Below are positions 1 through 8,517 of a DNA stretch of 36,583 nucleotides, in pieces. Numbering within the stretch: the stretch's first letter is position 1; every line of letters begins with the position of its first letter. The DNA comes from Methanoregula sp. (lineage in GTDB: Archaea > Halobacteriota > Methanomicrobia > Methanomicrobiales > Methanospirillaceae): assembly GCA_026394655.1 (NCBI GenBank), contig JAPKXU010000058.1:1-36583 (forward strand), in the 5' to 3' direction. Below the pieces are notes generated by a model. It saw nothing but the letters and a program-made list of their open reading frames with translations. It did no database searches and had not been told where the DNA came from. A program made the translations under genes and the position numbers.

Positions 1-391
1 TCGGGGGTTCTTAAGAAACGTACGTAATTCCCATCTGGATACAGGCATGAAAAATGATAATGCCCGGGGATTTTCACAGGGACTGTCTCGCACATTTTCA
101 TCACGTATGGTTGTGGCATCTTCGTGTTCATTAGAGGTTCCGATGTAGAAAGGGCAGAGTTGGTGCGGCACGTGAATTTGCCCATTTTTCCGATGAAGAG
201 TGATTCAACAATCCTGCGAACAGATTGATGGTCACACCGGCACTTGCTTGTGAAAAAAAGGTGAACTGGCACGCCGCTGGAATCACTTGGTTTTCGTGAC
301 ATAACCGTGTTGCAACACATCAGGAAAATGATTTAAAATTCCCGCCACGCTTTTATGGGTAAAACGATCATACAAGAACCGGAGAATTGTT
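1..391. other. Intergenic, no gene recognised
   Basis: No open reading frame with recognisable protein character was found in either direction. The only structure noted is near the right end, where a 12-bp palindrome and a TATA-like stretch precede the TPR gene. The left edge may hold the tail region of a gene outside the window. Confidence 0.5.
307..340 (+). promoter_or_regulatory. Palindrome plus TATA-like box upstream of the TPR gene
   Basis: GTGTTGCAACAC (307-318) is a perfect 12-bp palindrome. It lies just upstream of the AT-rich ATTTAAAATT (331-340), which fits an archaeal TATA box about 50 bp before the ATG at 392. A palindrome beside a TATA box suggests an operator, but no cognate regulator is evident. 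Confidence 0.35.
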
Positions 392-802
392 ATGAAACTC
401 AGCCATATCCTTGCCGGCATTCTTGTGCTTGTGATCTGTGTCTTTATCTACGACTCTGCCGGCGCGTTGTATTCCCAGAGCGTTGACCTCGCGAATGCGG
501 GAAAATATTCTGCGGCATTGAAGGCAGCTGATCAGGCTCTGGCACTGAACGCAAGTTCGCTCAACCCTATTATCCAGGCAAACCGTGCTGGTATCCTTGT
601 GATGCTAGGAAGGAACGAGGATGCGATCACAGCGGCTGATGCAGCACTCGGGGCGCAGGGCAACCTGACTACAACATACTCTATTGCGTACTTCAACAAG
701 GGTAACGCACTCCGGAACCTTGGCAGGACCGATGAAGCGAAGGCAGCCTATACAAAAGCTGCCGAACTCGACCCAACGCTCGTAAACCCGTACAAAACCT
801 GA
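392..802 (+). CDS. Membrane-anchored TPR protein
   Basis: This 136-residue protein starts with a hydrophobic segment (about residues 5-25) that looks like an uncleaved signal anchor. The rest is alpha-helical with tetratricopeptide-repeat character: alternating Ala/Leu/Tyr positions, and a C-terminal repeat containing YFNKGNALRNLGRTDEAKAA, which closely follows the TPR consensus. Two to three repeats fit. TPR domains mediate protein-protein contacts; the partner cannot be deduced. The start is supported by a GGAGAA ribosome-binding site 5-6 bases before ATG 392. The gene stands alone, followed by 270 bp without genes and then the chitinase. The exact location and role are inference. Confidence 0.75.
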   Translation: MKLSHILAGILVLVICVFIYDSAGALYSQSVDLANAGKYSAALKAADQALALNASSLNPIIQANRAGILVMLGRNEDAITAADAALGAQGNLTTTYSIAYFNKGNALRNLGRTDEAKAAYTKAAELDPTLVNPYKT

Positions 803-1024
803 TGTTCCTGTTGAGTTCCCCCAACCCCCGCACGTTTTTAATGAAAACTGGCATGCCGGTTTCACGGGATTTGGGTGTGTGAATGGTTTGGGCATAATGT
901 AAGATTTTTATCATTGTTTTTTGTCATTGCTATTCCGCACGATCGTGTGGAAGGGACCGTTACCGTTGATTAGAACCGGCTTTTTGTGATCTAACATATC
1001 CGCGATTTCAGAAACCGGGAGAAT

Positions 1025-1068
1025 ACTATTATATAATAATCGTATCGCTATATCCACTGTTAAGAGGT
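1025..1068 (+). promoter_or_regulatory. Promoter and Shine-Dalgarno site of the chitinase gene
   Basis: CTATTATATAATAAT (about 1026-1040) contains the palindromic TATA-like core ATTATATAAT. The strong ribosome-binding site AGAGGT (1063-1068) ends 8 bases before ATG 1077 and fixes the chitinase start. Confidence 0.6.
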
Positions 1069-1076
1069 AAAGTCAT

Positions 1077-2888
1077 ATGTCCGTGGCAAAGTGTATTCCG
1101 TTATGTGTTGCAGGAATTCTCCTCATCACCTGCATGACACCCCCAGTCTCTGCCTGGTCCAACCAGATATTCGCCCCGTTTGTGGATGTAGGGTCATACC
1201 CGACCCTTGCACTTGACAATATATCCGATACAACCGGCGTGCAGTTCTTTACTCTTGCCTTTATCATTGCGGACCAGTCAGGGAATCCCTCGTGGGATGG
1301 TGTAATCCCGGTCGGTGACCGCCCCTATCTCAATGAAGTGAACCGGATCCGGGCTAAAGGAGGGAATGTCCTTGTCTCGTTCGGAGGAGCTTCCGGGACC
1401 GAACTTGCCGTTGTAGTCCCCGATGCAACTACACTCCAGGCACGATACCAGTCGGTGATTGACACGTATAACGCAACGTGGATAGATTTTGATATCGAAG
1501 GAGGAGCATGTGCAGACCTCCTCTCAATCGACCGCAGGAATAAGGCGATTGCCGGGCTCGAGGTTGTAAATCCAAACCTTCGTGTCAGTTATACCCTGCC
1601 CGTTGAGACGGATGGGCTGACAGAGAATGGACTTAACATCCTCCGGAATGCGAAGGCAAACGGAGCCCGTGTCGATATCGTGAATGTCATGACCATGGAC
1701 TTCGGCTCCTATTATGCACCGGATCCGGAAGGCAGAATGGGAGAGTATGCAATCCAGTCAGCAGAGAGCCTGAAAGGACAACTGCTGGCGCTGTACCCGG
1801 ATAAATCTGCTGGCAGCATCTACGCGATGATTGGCATCACTCCCATGATTGGACAGAACGATGTCAAAGCAGAGGTTTTCCGGCTCATTGATGCGGAAAA
1901 GATTCTTGAGTATGCCAGGAGCAAAGGCATCGGGTTCATCGCCATGTGGTCTCTTGGGAGGGACAATGGATCCGGTGGGAACAATCCTTGGGCATCACCG
2001 ACATTCAGTGGGATCGTCCAGGAACCGTTTGCATTCTCCCGCATATTTGGCAACTTTGCCTTGTCCCAGCCGGTAGTCACTCCTACGCCGGTTATCACTG
2101 TTACACCGGTAGTCACACCCAACCCGGCTCCCACGGTCATCCCGACGGTAACGCCATCGCCCGTTCCCACGCAGACGGTCACCCCGCCCGAATGGTCCGC
2201 GGACACGATTTACCTCCGCGGAGACCAGGTAATGTACCATCTGTCATGCTATATTGCACAGTGGTGGACAAAGAACGATGTCCCCGGAAAGTCGATGGTC
2301 TGGAAGCTGGTTGGTAGTGGTATTCCTGTACCAACCGCATGGGAACCGGCAGTGGCATACACAGCTGGAGAACAGGTAATCTGGAACGGGTCGGTCTATG
2401 ATGCCAAGTGGTGGACGCAGGGGGATGTGCCGGGTACCGCCAGCGTCTGGAAACTGGTGAGCACGGGTATTGCAACCCCTACCCCAACCCCGACCAGCCC
2501 GGTGCCTACACCCACCATCACGGTCACCCTGACAGTTACGCCAACAGCCATCCTGACACCCACTATCACCTCTTCACCGGTTCCAACACAACCGGGCACT
2601 CCGGCTGAATGGTCCACCGATACCGTGTATCTTGGCGGAGACCAGGTTATGTACCATGGATCAGGCTACACTGCACAATGGTGGACAAAGAACGACGTCC
2701 CTGGAAAGTCGACGGTCTGGAAAGTGGTCGTTACAGGAGTTCCCATACCAACCGCGTGGGAACCGGCAGTAGCATACATAGCGGGAGAACAGGTAATCTG
2801 GAACGGGTCGGTCTATGATGCCAAGTGGTGGACGCAGGGGGATGTGCCGGGTTCTGCCAGCGTCTGGAAACTGGTTACCGGGAGATAA
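1077..2888 (+). CDS. Secreted GH18 chitinase with four chitin-binding modules
   Basis: This 603-residue protein has a signal peptide (residues 1-26, cleavage likely after PVSA). A GH18-type catalytic domain follows (about 30-330): SFGGASG matches the SxGG motif, and WIDFDIEGG matches DxxDxDxE with Glu141 as the expected catalytic acid. Pro/Thr-rich linkers then separate two tandem pairs of short aromatic modules of the CBM5/12 (ChtBD3) type, about 372-460 and 511-603, each with the AYxxGxxVxxxGxxYxAxWWT...PG...W pattern. The protein should hydrolyse chitin or related beta-1,4-GlcNAc polymers outside the cell. The second pair is a 417-bp in-frame duplication of the first. In the first module of pair 1, G-S-G before the WW is changed to L-S-C, suggesting weaker binding. 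A chitinase is unusual for a methanogen and may be acquired. Substrate is inferred. Confidence 0.85.
   Translation: MSVAKCIPLCVAGILLITCMTPPVSAWSNQIFAPFVDVGSYPTLALDNISDTTGVQFFTLAFIIADQSGNPSWDGVIPVGDRPYLNEVNRIRAKGGNVLVSFGGASGTELAVVVPDATTLQARYQSVIDTYNATWIDFDIEGGACADLLSIDRRNKAIAGLEVVNPNLRVSYTLPVETDGLTENGLNILRNAKANGARVDIVNVMTMDFGSYYAPDPEGRMGEYAIQSAESLKGQLLALYPDKSAGSIYAMIGITPMIGQNDVKAEVFRLIDAEKILEYARSKGIGFIAMWSLGRDNGSGGNNPWASPTFSGIVQEPFAFSRIFGNFALSQPVVTPTPVITVTPVVTPNPAPTVIPTVTPSPVPTQTVTPPEWSADTIYLRGDQVMYHLSCYIAQWWTKNDVPGKSMVWKLVGSGIPVPTAWEPAVAYTAGEQVIWNGSVYDAKWWTQGDVPGTASVWKLVSTGIATPTPTPTSPVPTPTITVTLTVTPTAILTPTITSSPVPTQPGTPAEWSTDTVYLGGDQVMYHGSGYTAQWWTKNDVPGKSTVWKVVVTGVPIPTAWEPAVAYIAGEQVIWNGSVYDAKWWTQGDVPGSASVWKLVTGR
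2190..2875 (+). repeat. In-frame 417-bp direct duplication of the chitin-binding module pair
   Basis: The segments 2190-2458 and 2607-2875 align without gaps at an offset of 417 bp (139 codons) and are mostly identical, for example GTCTATGATGCCAAGTGGTG in both. This indicates a fairly recent tandem duplication of linker plus module pair. Confidence 0.85.
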
Positions 2889-2928
2889 AGTAACCTTGAA
2901 CAGATGAAACCCCTTGTAGGTCCGCATC

Positions 2929-2937
2929 TTTTTTTTT
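2929..2937 (+). terminator. Poly-T terminator after chitinase gene
   Basis: A nine-T run about 40 bp after the chitinase stop is a typical archaeal intrinsic terminator; no strong hairpin precedes it. Confidence 0.5.
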
Positions 2938-3021
2938 ATAATCACTCATTGACACGTTTTCAGTCATACGATCCCGCCCTCACCTCAATATTGATGTGAA
3001 GAACCCACCCATCATCTAATC

Positions 3022-4176
3022 ATGCGGAGCATCGCAGTTGCTGTCGTTACTGGCATCCTGCTCATTGCCATCGTCTTCTGCACCGGGTGCATCGTCGCAA
3101 AGAATCCTTTTTCGGCGTCCCCGCCAACAACCACGCCGGCACCTTCCCCCACCCTCTCCTTATCTCCATCCCCATCTCCCGCAATGGTGCCGGTAACGGA
3201 GTCAACACTATCAGCACCGGTGGCGAATCAAGCACTCGCGAGTAGCATGGGCATTGACACCCTCCACGTCTACCAGGATCTGAATGTCCCGCAGACAGGC
3301 ACGAACAAAACCGTCACCCGCACGTTCGATTTCGTGTACCGGGAAGATAACTATTCATTTGAAGTTCCGGTCGACACCTCGCTCTACACTGCGGCACAAA
3401 CCTCCCCAAATAAACAACTCACGTTCACCAGCAGCGAACAGGGCGAGTTCTACCGGCAGATGATGACCGATCCTGCGATGGATGCATTCTACACCGATCT
3501 TGTAAAAGAACTCAGGCGCGAACGCTATAACAAAGGGCTGAACCTTACTGACGATGAGTATCTCGAGATGCTCATCTCGTTTGTACAGCAGATCAAGTAT
3601 GACAACACAACGAGCGGCAACCCACGGTATCCTGTAGAAGTGATCTACGACAAGATGGGCGACTGCGATGAGAAAGCCATTCTTTTAAATGGCATCCTCT
3701 CCCGCGAAGGATACGATGTCGCACTTCTTGTCTTTCCGACAATGAAACACGCGACGAGCGGAATCCGCATTCACCTCCCGACAAACAAACCCTCGTTCCG
3801 GGTGTTCTCGGATGGCCAACGGGATTACGTGTACATCGAGACAACCCGCACGCGGCTCATCGGGTTTTATAGTGACGAGTATGAAACCGTACCGGAACCG
3901 CTTGTGGTACCCGTCGGGAACGGCACACTCCATTACGGGAAGATCAATTATGTCATGACAATATTTGCTGATGTAAAAGCGATCGAGCGGCAACTCAGGA
4001 TCCTTGAAGCGAAAGCAGGACCTTCACGCACGCTATCACAGGATGATTACAACGCGGCAATGTCATATATCAAAACGTATAATTTTGTGGGAAATACCAA
4101 TGACCGGGAAGCCGCGATGATGACAATCCGGAACAGCGAGTTGCGCCACAATTCGGTCTGTCTCTCATGCGGGTAA
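3022..4176 (+). CDS. Lipoprotein with transglutaminase-like domain
   Basis: This 384-residue protein has a hydrophobic leader ending in a lipobox-like CTGC (lipid-modified Cys23), then a Pro/Ser/Thr-rich spacer (about 35-60) that would hold the domain off the membrane. The C-terminal half resembles the transglutaminase/cysteine-protease-like fold common in methanogen surface proteins: Cys215 in MGDCDEKAILLNGIL is the candidate nucleophile and His243 in TMKHATSG the candidate base. Such domains cross-link or cleave proteins or peptides; the substrate is unknown. The ATG at 3022 is chosen because it gives a complete lipoprotein leader. It is transcribed in the same direction as the chitinase but separated by a poly-T run, so probably independent. 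Confidence 0.7.
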   Translation: MRSIAVAVVTGILLIAIVFCTGCIVAKNPFSASPPTTTPAPSPTLSLSPSPSPAMVPVTESTLSAPVANQALASSMGIDTLHVYQDLNVPQTGTNKTVTRTFDFVYREDNYSFEVPVDTSLYTAAQTSPNKQLTFTSSEQGEFYRQMMTDPAMDAFYTDLVKELRRERYNKGLNLTDDEYLEMLISFVQQIKYDNTTSGNPRYPVEVIYDKMGDCDEKAILLNGILSREGYDVALLVFPTMKHATSGIRIHLPTNKPSFRVFSDGQRDYVYIETTRTRLIGFYSDEYETVPEPLVVPVGNGTLHYGKINYVMTIFADVKAIERQLRILEAKAGPSRTLSQDDYNAAMSYIKTYNFVGNTNDREAAMMTIRNSELRHNSVCLSCG

Positions 4177-4235
4177 TGCAGCAGTCAACGACTATAGCTT
4201 GAATATCTCCCGCCCAAAATAACTTAAATGGAATT

Positions 4236-5021
4236 ATGGAAGGGGCTTGTAGTGTTTTTGCCGGTGAATATCAGGGTGCTACCCTCACGGTACCTGATCG
4301 CGATCCCCAGAGCCCGGCATGGATCGTCACGTCGGGCGGAGCGTGGTGCCGGCTGCTCTTTTTATCCGGTGCATTGACAGAAGTTATTGATACCGGGGAT
4401 GTGCTCCGCTGCCGGCTTGCCGATCCAACCGGGGCGTTTGATATTGTGATCAGCAGCAGACGGAGTGTGGTTGCTGACACCCTCCGGGAGATCCCGGTGC
4501 CGTCATTTGTGACCGTATCAGGCACCGCCCAGTGCTACCGGCGAAATGAAGGGATTGTTGTCACGGTGCGCCCCGATCACATCCAGCCGGTTGACCGCCC
4601 AATCAGGGACGCATGGGTGCTTGAGACTGCAGAACAGACCCTTGTCCGGGTGGAACAGCTCCTCTGTGCCATCAATGGAACGTCCCAGGACGAACGCACT
4701 CTTGTTCCCCTCCGGCACTATGCCCTGACACAGGAGCAGCTGAAGGAACAGGTGGCGATAGTTGAGCGTGCGGTGCAGAGCGTTTTGGCAGTTGCACCTG
4801 CACCAGCTGCCGGGATTGATACAACTGGCATCGATACACGACAGATCGTGATGGAGATCATGCGGACGGAAAACAACCCACGTGGGATCGCGGTCGATGA
4901 AATCATTGAAAAGGCGAAAACACGGGGGATAACACCGGAACAAACCCTCGCCTCAATACGCTCCCTCATTGAGGATGACGAGTGCTACCAGCCCCAGAAG
5001 GGCTATGTCAAACCATTATGA
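4236..5021 (+). CDS. RPA-associated protein (COG3390 type)
   Basis: This 261-residue protein resembles the archaeal RPA-associated proteins, which accompany single-stranded-DNA-binding replication protein A. Evidence is the N-terminal VFAGEY motif followed by an OB-fold-like region (about 15-120: VxxVTEVIDTGDVLRCRLADP pattern with alternating strands), then a helical stretch and a C-terminal winged-helix-like domain (about 200-261, RGIAVDEIIEKAKTRGITPE). It probably modulates single-stranded DNA binding in repair or replication. It is the first gene of an operon: its TGA overlaps the phosphoesterase ATG (ATGA), and Lhr helicase follows. RPA itself is not in the window. The start is slightly uncertain; family members often have a few more residues before VFAGE. 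Confidence 0.7.
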   Translation: MEGACSVFAGEYQGATLTVPDRDPQSPAWIVTSGGAWCRLLFLSGALTEVIDTGDVLRCRLADPTGAFDIVISSRRSVVADTLREIPVPSFVTVSGTAQCYRRNEGIVVTVRPDHIQPVDRPIRDAWVLETAEQTLVRVEQLLCAINGTSQDERTLVPLRHYALTQEQLKEQVAIVERAVQSVLAVAPAPAAGIDTTGIDTRQIVMEIMRTENNPRGIAVDEIIEKAKTRGITPEQTLASIRSLIEDDECYQPQKGYVKPL

Positions 5022-5773
5022 AACTTGAATTCATTGGAGACGGTCCCGCACTTGTAATCGAGAGCAGGGAAAGAATACTCGTCGTTGCCGACCTTCATTT
5101 TGGTATTGAAGCCGATCTTGCCACCCACGGGTTGCACTTTAAAAGCCACAGCACTGAACGGTTAGTACGGCTTCTCGCAACCATTGACGCAACCGAACCG
5201 GACCGGCTTATCCTTCTCGGCGATGTCAAACACAGCATCCCGTCACTCACCCGTCAGGAGTTTGTAGAACTACCGACGATCCTTGACGCGATCCGGAGCC
5301 GGATCCCGTTCCTGGTCTTTCCCGGTAACCACGACATCGGGATCGAACGGTTCCTCCGCGATGGCGAGTGTGCACCGAAAAATGGGGCGGTTATTGATGG
5401 CACCGGGTACCTCCACGGGCATATGTACCCGGCACCGGAACTTTCCGGGCACCTGATTATCTGCGGGCACCATCACCCGATGGCGTGCCTGCATGACGAT
5501 GTCGGGTGTTCGCTCCAGTCACCGGCATACCTCCGGGCAGGGATTGACACGGCAGCGCTGGGGTTGCCTGAACCGGAGGACAGCGGATACACCTCCCGCG
5601 TCCTCTTCATGCCCGCTTTCAACGAGATAGCGGGATACGATATCCTGAAGATCACCCGCGATCCGTTCTCCCCGCTCTCCCGCTGCATGAAAACCGGGGA
5701 TGCTGAAATTATCCTTGCCGATGGGACATACATTGGTCCATTATCTTTACTCGAACATGACGACTCCGGTTGA
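5018..5773 (+). CDS. PdeM-like metallophosphoesterase (COG1407 type)
   Basis: This 251-residue calcineurin-like phosphoesterase has all the metal-binding motifs: ADLHFG near the N-terminus, GDVKH, GNHD, and GHHHP. DLHFGIEADL and the length of about 250 match COG1407, whose bacterial members (PdeM) belong to the ligase-associated DNA damage response with Lhr. It likely cleaves phosphodiester or phosphomonoester bonds of nucleic-acid intermediates; the substrate is unproven. I start it at ATG 5018, inside the upstream stop (ATGA), rather than the track's 4982, because the 12 extra residues do not resemble the family and translational coupling is expected. It overlaps lhr by 17 bp. Confidence 0.8.
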   Translation: MKLEFIGDGPALVIESRERILVVADLHFGIEADLATHGLHFKSHSTERLVRLLATIDATEPDRLILLGDVKHSIPSLTRQEFVELPTILDAIRSRIPFLVFPGNHDIGIERFLRDGECAPKNGAVIDGTGYLHGHMYPAPELSGHLIICGHHHPMACLHDDVGCSLQSPAYLRAGIDTAALGLPEPEDSGYTSRVLFMPAFNEIAGYDILKITRDPFSPLSRCMKTGDAEIILADGTYIGPLSLLEHDDSG

Positions 5774-8456
5774 CCACCTTGACCCACGGGTGCAGGCATG
5801 CATAAAAAAGCGGGGTTTTTTGACGCTCTCCGAAGCTCAGGTACAGGCGATTCCACTCGTCCTCGCGAAGAAAAATATCGTCCTTATCGCACCGACAGGC
5901 ACCGGAAAGACCGAGAGTGCAATGTTTCCGGTCTTTCACGCGCTTGTATCAATGCCCCCCGGTGGCGGGATCAAGGCGCTATATGTCACTCCCCTGCGCT
6001 CGTTGAACCGGGACATCCTGTCGCGGATGGAGTGGTGGTGCCACGAGCTCGGGCTCACGGTGGGCGTCCGGCACGGTGACACGTCAATGGGGGAGCGGCG
6101 TAAGCAGGCGCTTTCGCCACCGGATCTTCTCATCACTACGCCAGAGACTCTCCAGGCACTCTTCATGGGCAAACGGTTGAGAAAGCATCTCGAACAGGTC
6201 AGGTTTGTCATTATCGATGAGATCCATGAACTTGCGGGGAGCAAGCGCGGCGCACAACTGGCAGTGGCGCTCGAACGACTCCATGTCTACGCGGGCAACT
6301 TCCAGCGTATCGGGCTCTCCGCAACGGTGGGAAACCCTGATGAGATCGCCCGGTTTTTATGCGGAGAACGACCGTGCTCGATCGTGCAGGTGCCGGTGGC
6401 AAAACATCTCGATATCCGCGTGAAGTTTGTCGGAGATGATTTCAAGCGGCAGGCTGAAGCGCTGGGGCACGCGCTGGAACGGGAGGGATCGACACTCGTT
6501 TTTGTCAACACCCGCGTAACGGCTGAAGCGCTGGGGCACGCGCTCTTTGAGCGGGGGGACGTGGAGGTGCACCACGGTTCGCTCTCAAAGGAGATCCGGA
6601 TTGATGCGGAGGAACGGTTCAAACGCGGAGAACTCCGGACGCTGATCTGTACATCCTCAATGGAGCTCGGCATCGATATCGGGCGCGTAGATCATGTGAT
6701 CCAGTTCGGTTCCCCCCGTGTCGTGGCGCGGCTCGTGCAGCGCGTGGGAAGGGCGGGGCATCAGCTGAACACCATCTCCCGTGGCACGATCTTTGCGACA
6801 GGATTTGATGACCTTCTCGAATCGCTCGTGATTGCCCGGCAGGCAAAGGCAAACGAGATCGAGCCGGTGGTGCTGCACGAGAACGCCGGTGATGTGCTAG
6901 CAAACCAGGTGGCGGCGATGGCGGTGGAGTACGGGGAGATTGAGCGCTCCCGTGTCCGGGAGATCATCGAACGAAGCGCAATATTTGCAAAGAGCGGGAC
7001 ACTCCTTGATGACGTTTGCCGGCAACTGGAAGAGCACCGGATTATCCGGATCGACGACACCCGTATCATCACTACTGCACGGGCGCGACGCTACCTTTCC
7101 GGGAACCTCTCGATGATCCATGATGAAAAGAAGGTGCCTATCTTCGATATGGTCTCGCGCCGGACCGTGGGCACACTCGATGAGTCGTTTGTTGTTGGCT
7201 GGGTACACACGGGCGTTGTCTTTATCACAAAAGGACAGCTCTGGCGTGTGCTTGAGCTGAATGAAGGGCGACTGACGGTCGAGCCGGCAAAAAAAGCAAT
7301 TGGAGAATTACCCTCATGGGAAGGCGAGCAGATCCCGGTGCCCTATGCGGTAGCGCATGAAGTCGGGGCGATCCGGCGGCAGCAGAATGTCGCGGATTAC
7401 ACCCACGAGAAGGAGGGGATCGCGTTCGCGGGGCATTTCCTCTTAGAGATGGAGAAGAACCGGTCGTTAATCCCTACCGACCAGTTCATCACGCTCGAAA
7501 ACTCTGAAGACGGGGTGGTCTGCAACGTCTGTGCGGGGCATAAGGCAAACGAGGCACTTGGACGGGTGATCTCGATACTTATCTCCGCCCGTTGGGGGAC
7601 GACCGTTGGAATCGAGCTGGACGCGTACCGGTTCCTGCTGCGGTTACCATCTGATATCCGGGCATCGGATGTCCGTGATATCTTTGTTGGGCTTGATCCG
7701 AACCACCTCTCCGGCATCCTGCGCCTCGCGCTGAAACGGACGGCGCTCTTTAAGTGGAAACTCGTCCAGATCGCAAAGAAGTTCGGGGCGATTGATCCGG
7801 ATGCAGACTATGAACGGATCAGCATCCAGCGCCTGCTCGAGTATTTTGACGATACGGTGGTCCAGCAGGAAGCCTACCGTGAGCTGCTGTCGGAGTACAT
7901 GGATGTGGATGGTGCCTCCGCGATCGTCAGCCGGGTGAGGAGTGGGGAGATCAAGGTAGCGATTGGGCAGAAGTCCTTAATCGGTGCCGGGGGACTCCTT
8001 TCATCCCGTGATCAGATCCCACCTCCCACGGCAGATCAGGCAGTAATAGCAACCCTGAAGCGGAGGTTGTTTGAAGCTGACGTGGTCCTCGCGTGCATGA
8101 ACTGTCGGGACTGGAAGAGCCACACGGTAGTCTCCCGCGTGCCCGATCAGCCGCAATGCCCGAAATGCGGGGCACGGCTCATTGCCGCGCTCAAACCCTA
8201 CGAGGAGGAGGCGTATGCCACAGTAAAAAAGAAAAAGAAGAACGAGGAGGAGCGGGCAATCGAGTCGCGGCTGTTAAAGAATGCCAACATCGTCCTCTCA
8301 TCCGGGAAAAAAGCGGTTATTGCTTTGTCCGGACGCGGGGTTGGACCGGAAAATGCGTCCCGGATTCTTCTTACGCTGGCAACAGAGGACGCGTTTTACC
8401 GGGAGATCCTGAAAGCAGAGCGGTCATTCATCCAGACGCACCGGTACTGGGCATAA
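5757..8456 (+). CDS. lhr: Lhr-type superfamily 2 DNA helicase
   Basis: This 899-residue protein is a large helicase-related (Lhr, COG1201) family member. It has a Walker A motif (TGTGKTES, Lys51), DEIH Walker B (about residue 152), SAT motif (GLSATVGNP), and motifs V/VI (SSMELGIDIG; LVQRVGRAGH). The Lhr-specific winged-helix and beta-barrel regions follow, then a C-terminal Cys4 cluster CMNC...CPKCG (about 780-805) and a basic segment. Lhr translocates 3'-5' on single-stranded DNA and unwinds DNA and DNA:RNA hybrids in repair. The ATG at 5757 overlaps the phosphoesterase by 17 bp; the track's 19 extra N-terminal residues are translated phosphoesterase sequence in another frame. Last gene of the operon. 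Confidence 0.9.
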   Translation: MTTPVDHLDPRVQACIKKRGFLTLSEAQVQAIPLVLAKKNIVLIAPTGTGKTESAMFPVFHALVSMPPGGGIKALYVTPLRSLNRDILSRMEWWCHELGLTVGVRHGDTSMGERRKQALSPPDLLITTPETLQALFMGKRLRKHLEQVRFVIIDEIHELAGSKRGAQLAVALERLHVYAGNFQRIGLSATVGNPDEIARFLCGERPCSIVQVPVAKHLDIRVKFVGDDFKRQAEALGHALEREGSTLVFVNTRVTAEALGHALFERGDVEVHHGSLSKEIRIDAEERFKRGELRTLICTSSMELGIDIGRVDHVIQFGSPRVVARLVQRVGRAGHQLNTISRGTIFATGFDDLLESLVIARQAKANEIEPVVLHENAGDVLANQVAAMAVEYGEIERSRVREIIERSAIFAKSGTLLDDVCRQLEEHRIIRIDDTRIITTARARRYLSGNLSMIHDEKKVPIFDMVSRRTVGTLDESFVVGWVHTGVVFITKGQLWRVLELNEGRLTVEPAKKAIGELPSWEGEQIPVPYAVAHEVGAIRRQQNVADYTHEKEGIAFAGHFLLEMEKNRSLIPTDQFITLENSEDGVVCNVCAGHKANEALGRVISILISARWGTTVGIELDAYRFLLRLPSDIRASDVRDIFVGLDPNHLSGILRLALKRTALFKWKLVQIAKKFGAIDPDADYERISIQRLLEYFDDTVVQQEAYRELLSEYMDVDGASAIVSRVRSGEIKVAIGQKSLIGAGGLLSSRDQIPPPTADQAVIATLKRRLFEADVVLACMNCRDWKSHTVVSRVPDQPQCPKCGARLIAALKPYEEEAYATVKKKKKNEEERAIESRLLKNANIVLSSGKKAVIALSGRGVGPENASRILLTLATEDAFYREILKAERSFIQTHRYWA

Positions 8457-8476
8457 CACCAGATAAACAAAAAAGA

Positions 8477-8511
8477 TTTTTTTTGGAATTTTTGAATTAT
8501 TTTTAGATTTT
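8477..8511 (+). terminator. Poly-T tract between convergent lhr and tbp
   Basis: T8 followed by three further T5 runs lies just after the lhr stop and before the end of the convergent tbp gene. It fits an archaeal poly-T terminator for lhr. Confidence 0.55.
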
Positions 8512-8517
8512 TGTCAT

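Noticed and set aside
1820-2206. 128-aa Gly/Val/Thr-rich minus ORF
   Set aside because: Antisense shadow of the Pro/Thr linker of the chitinase.
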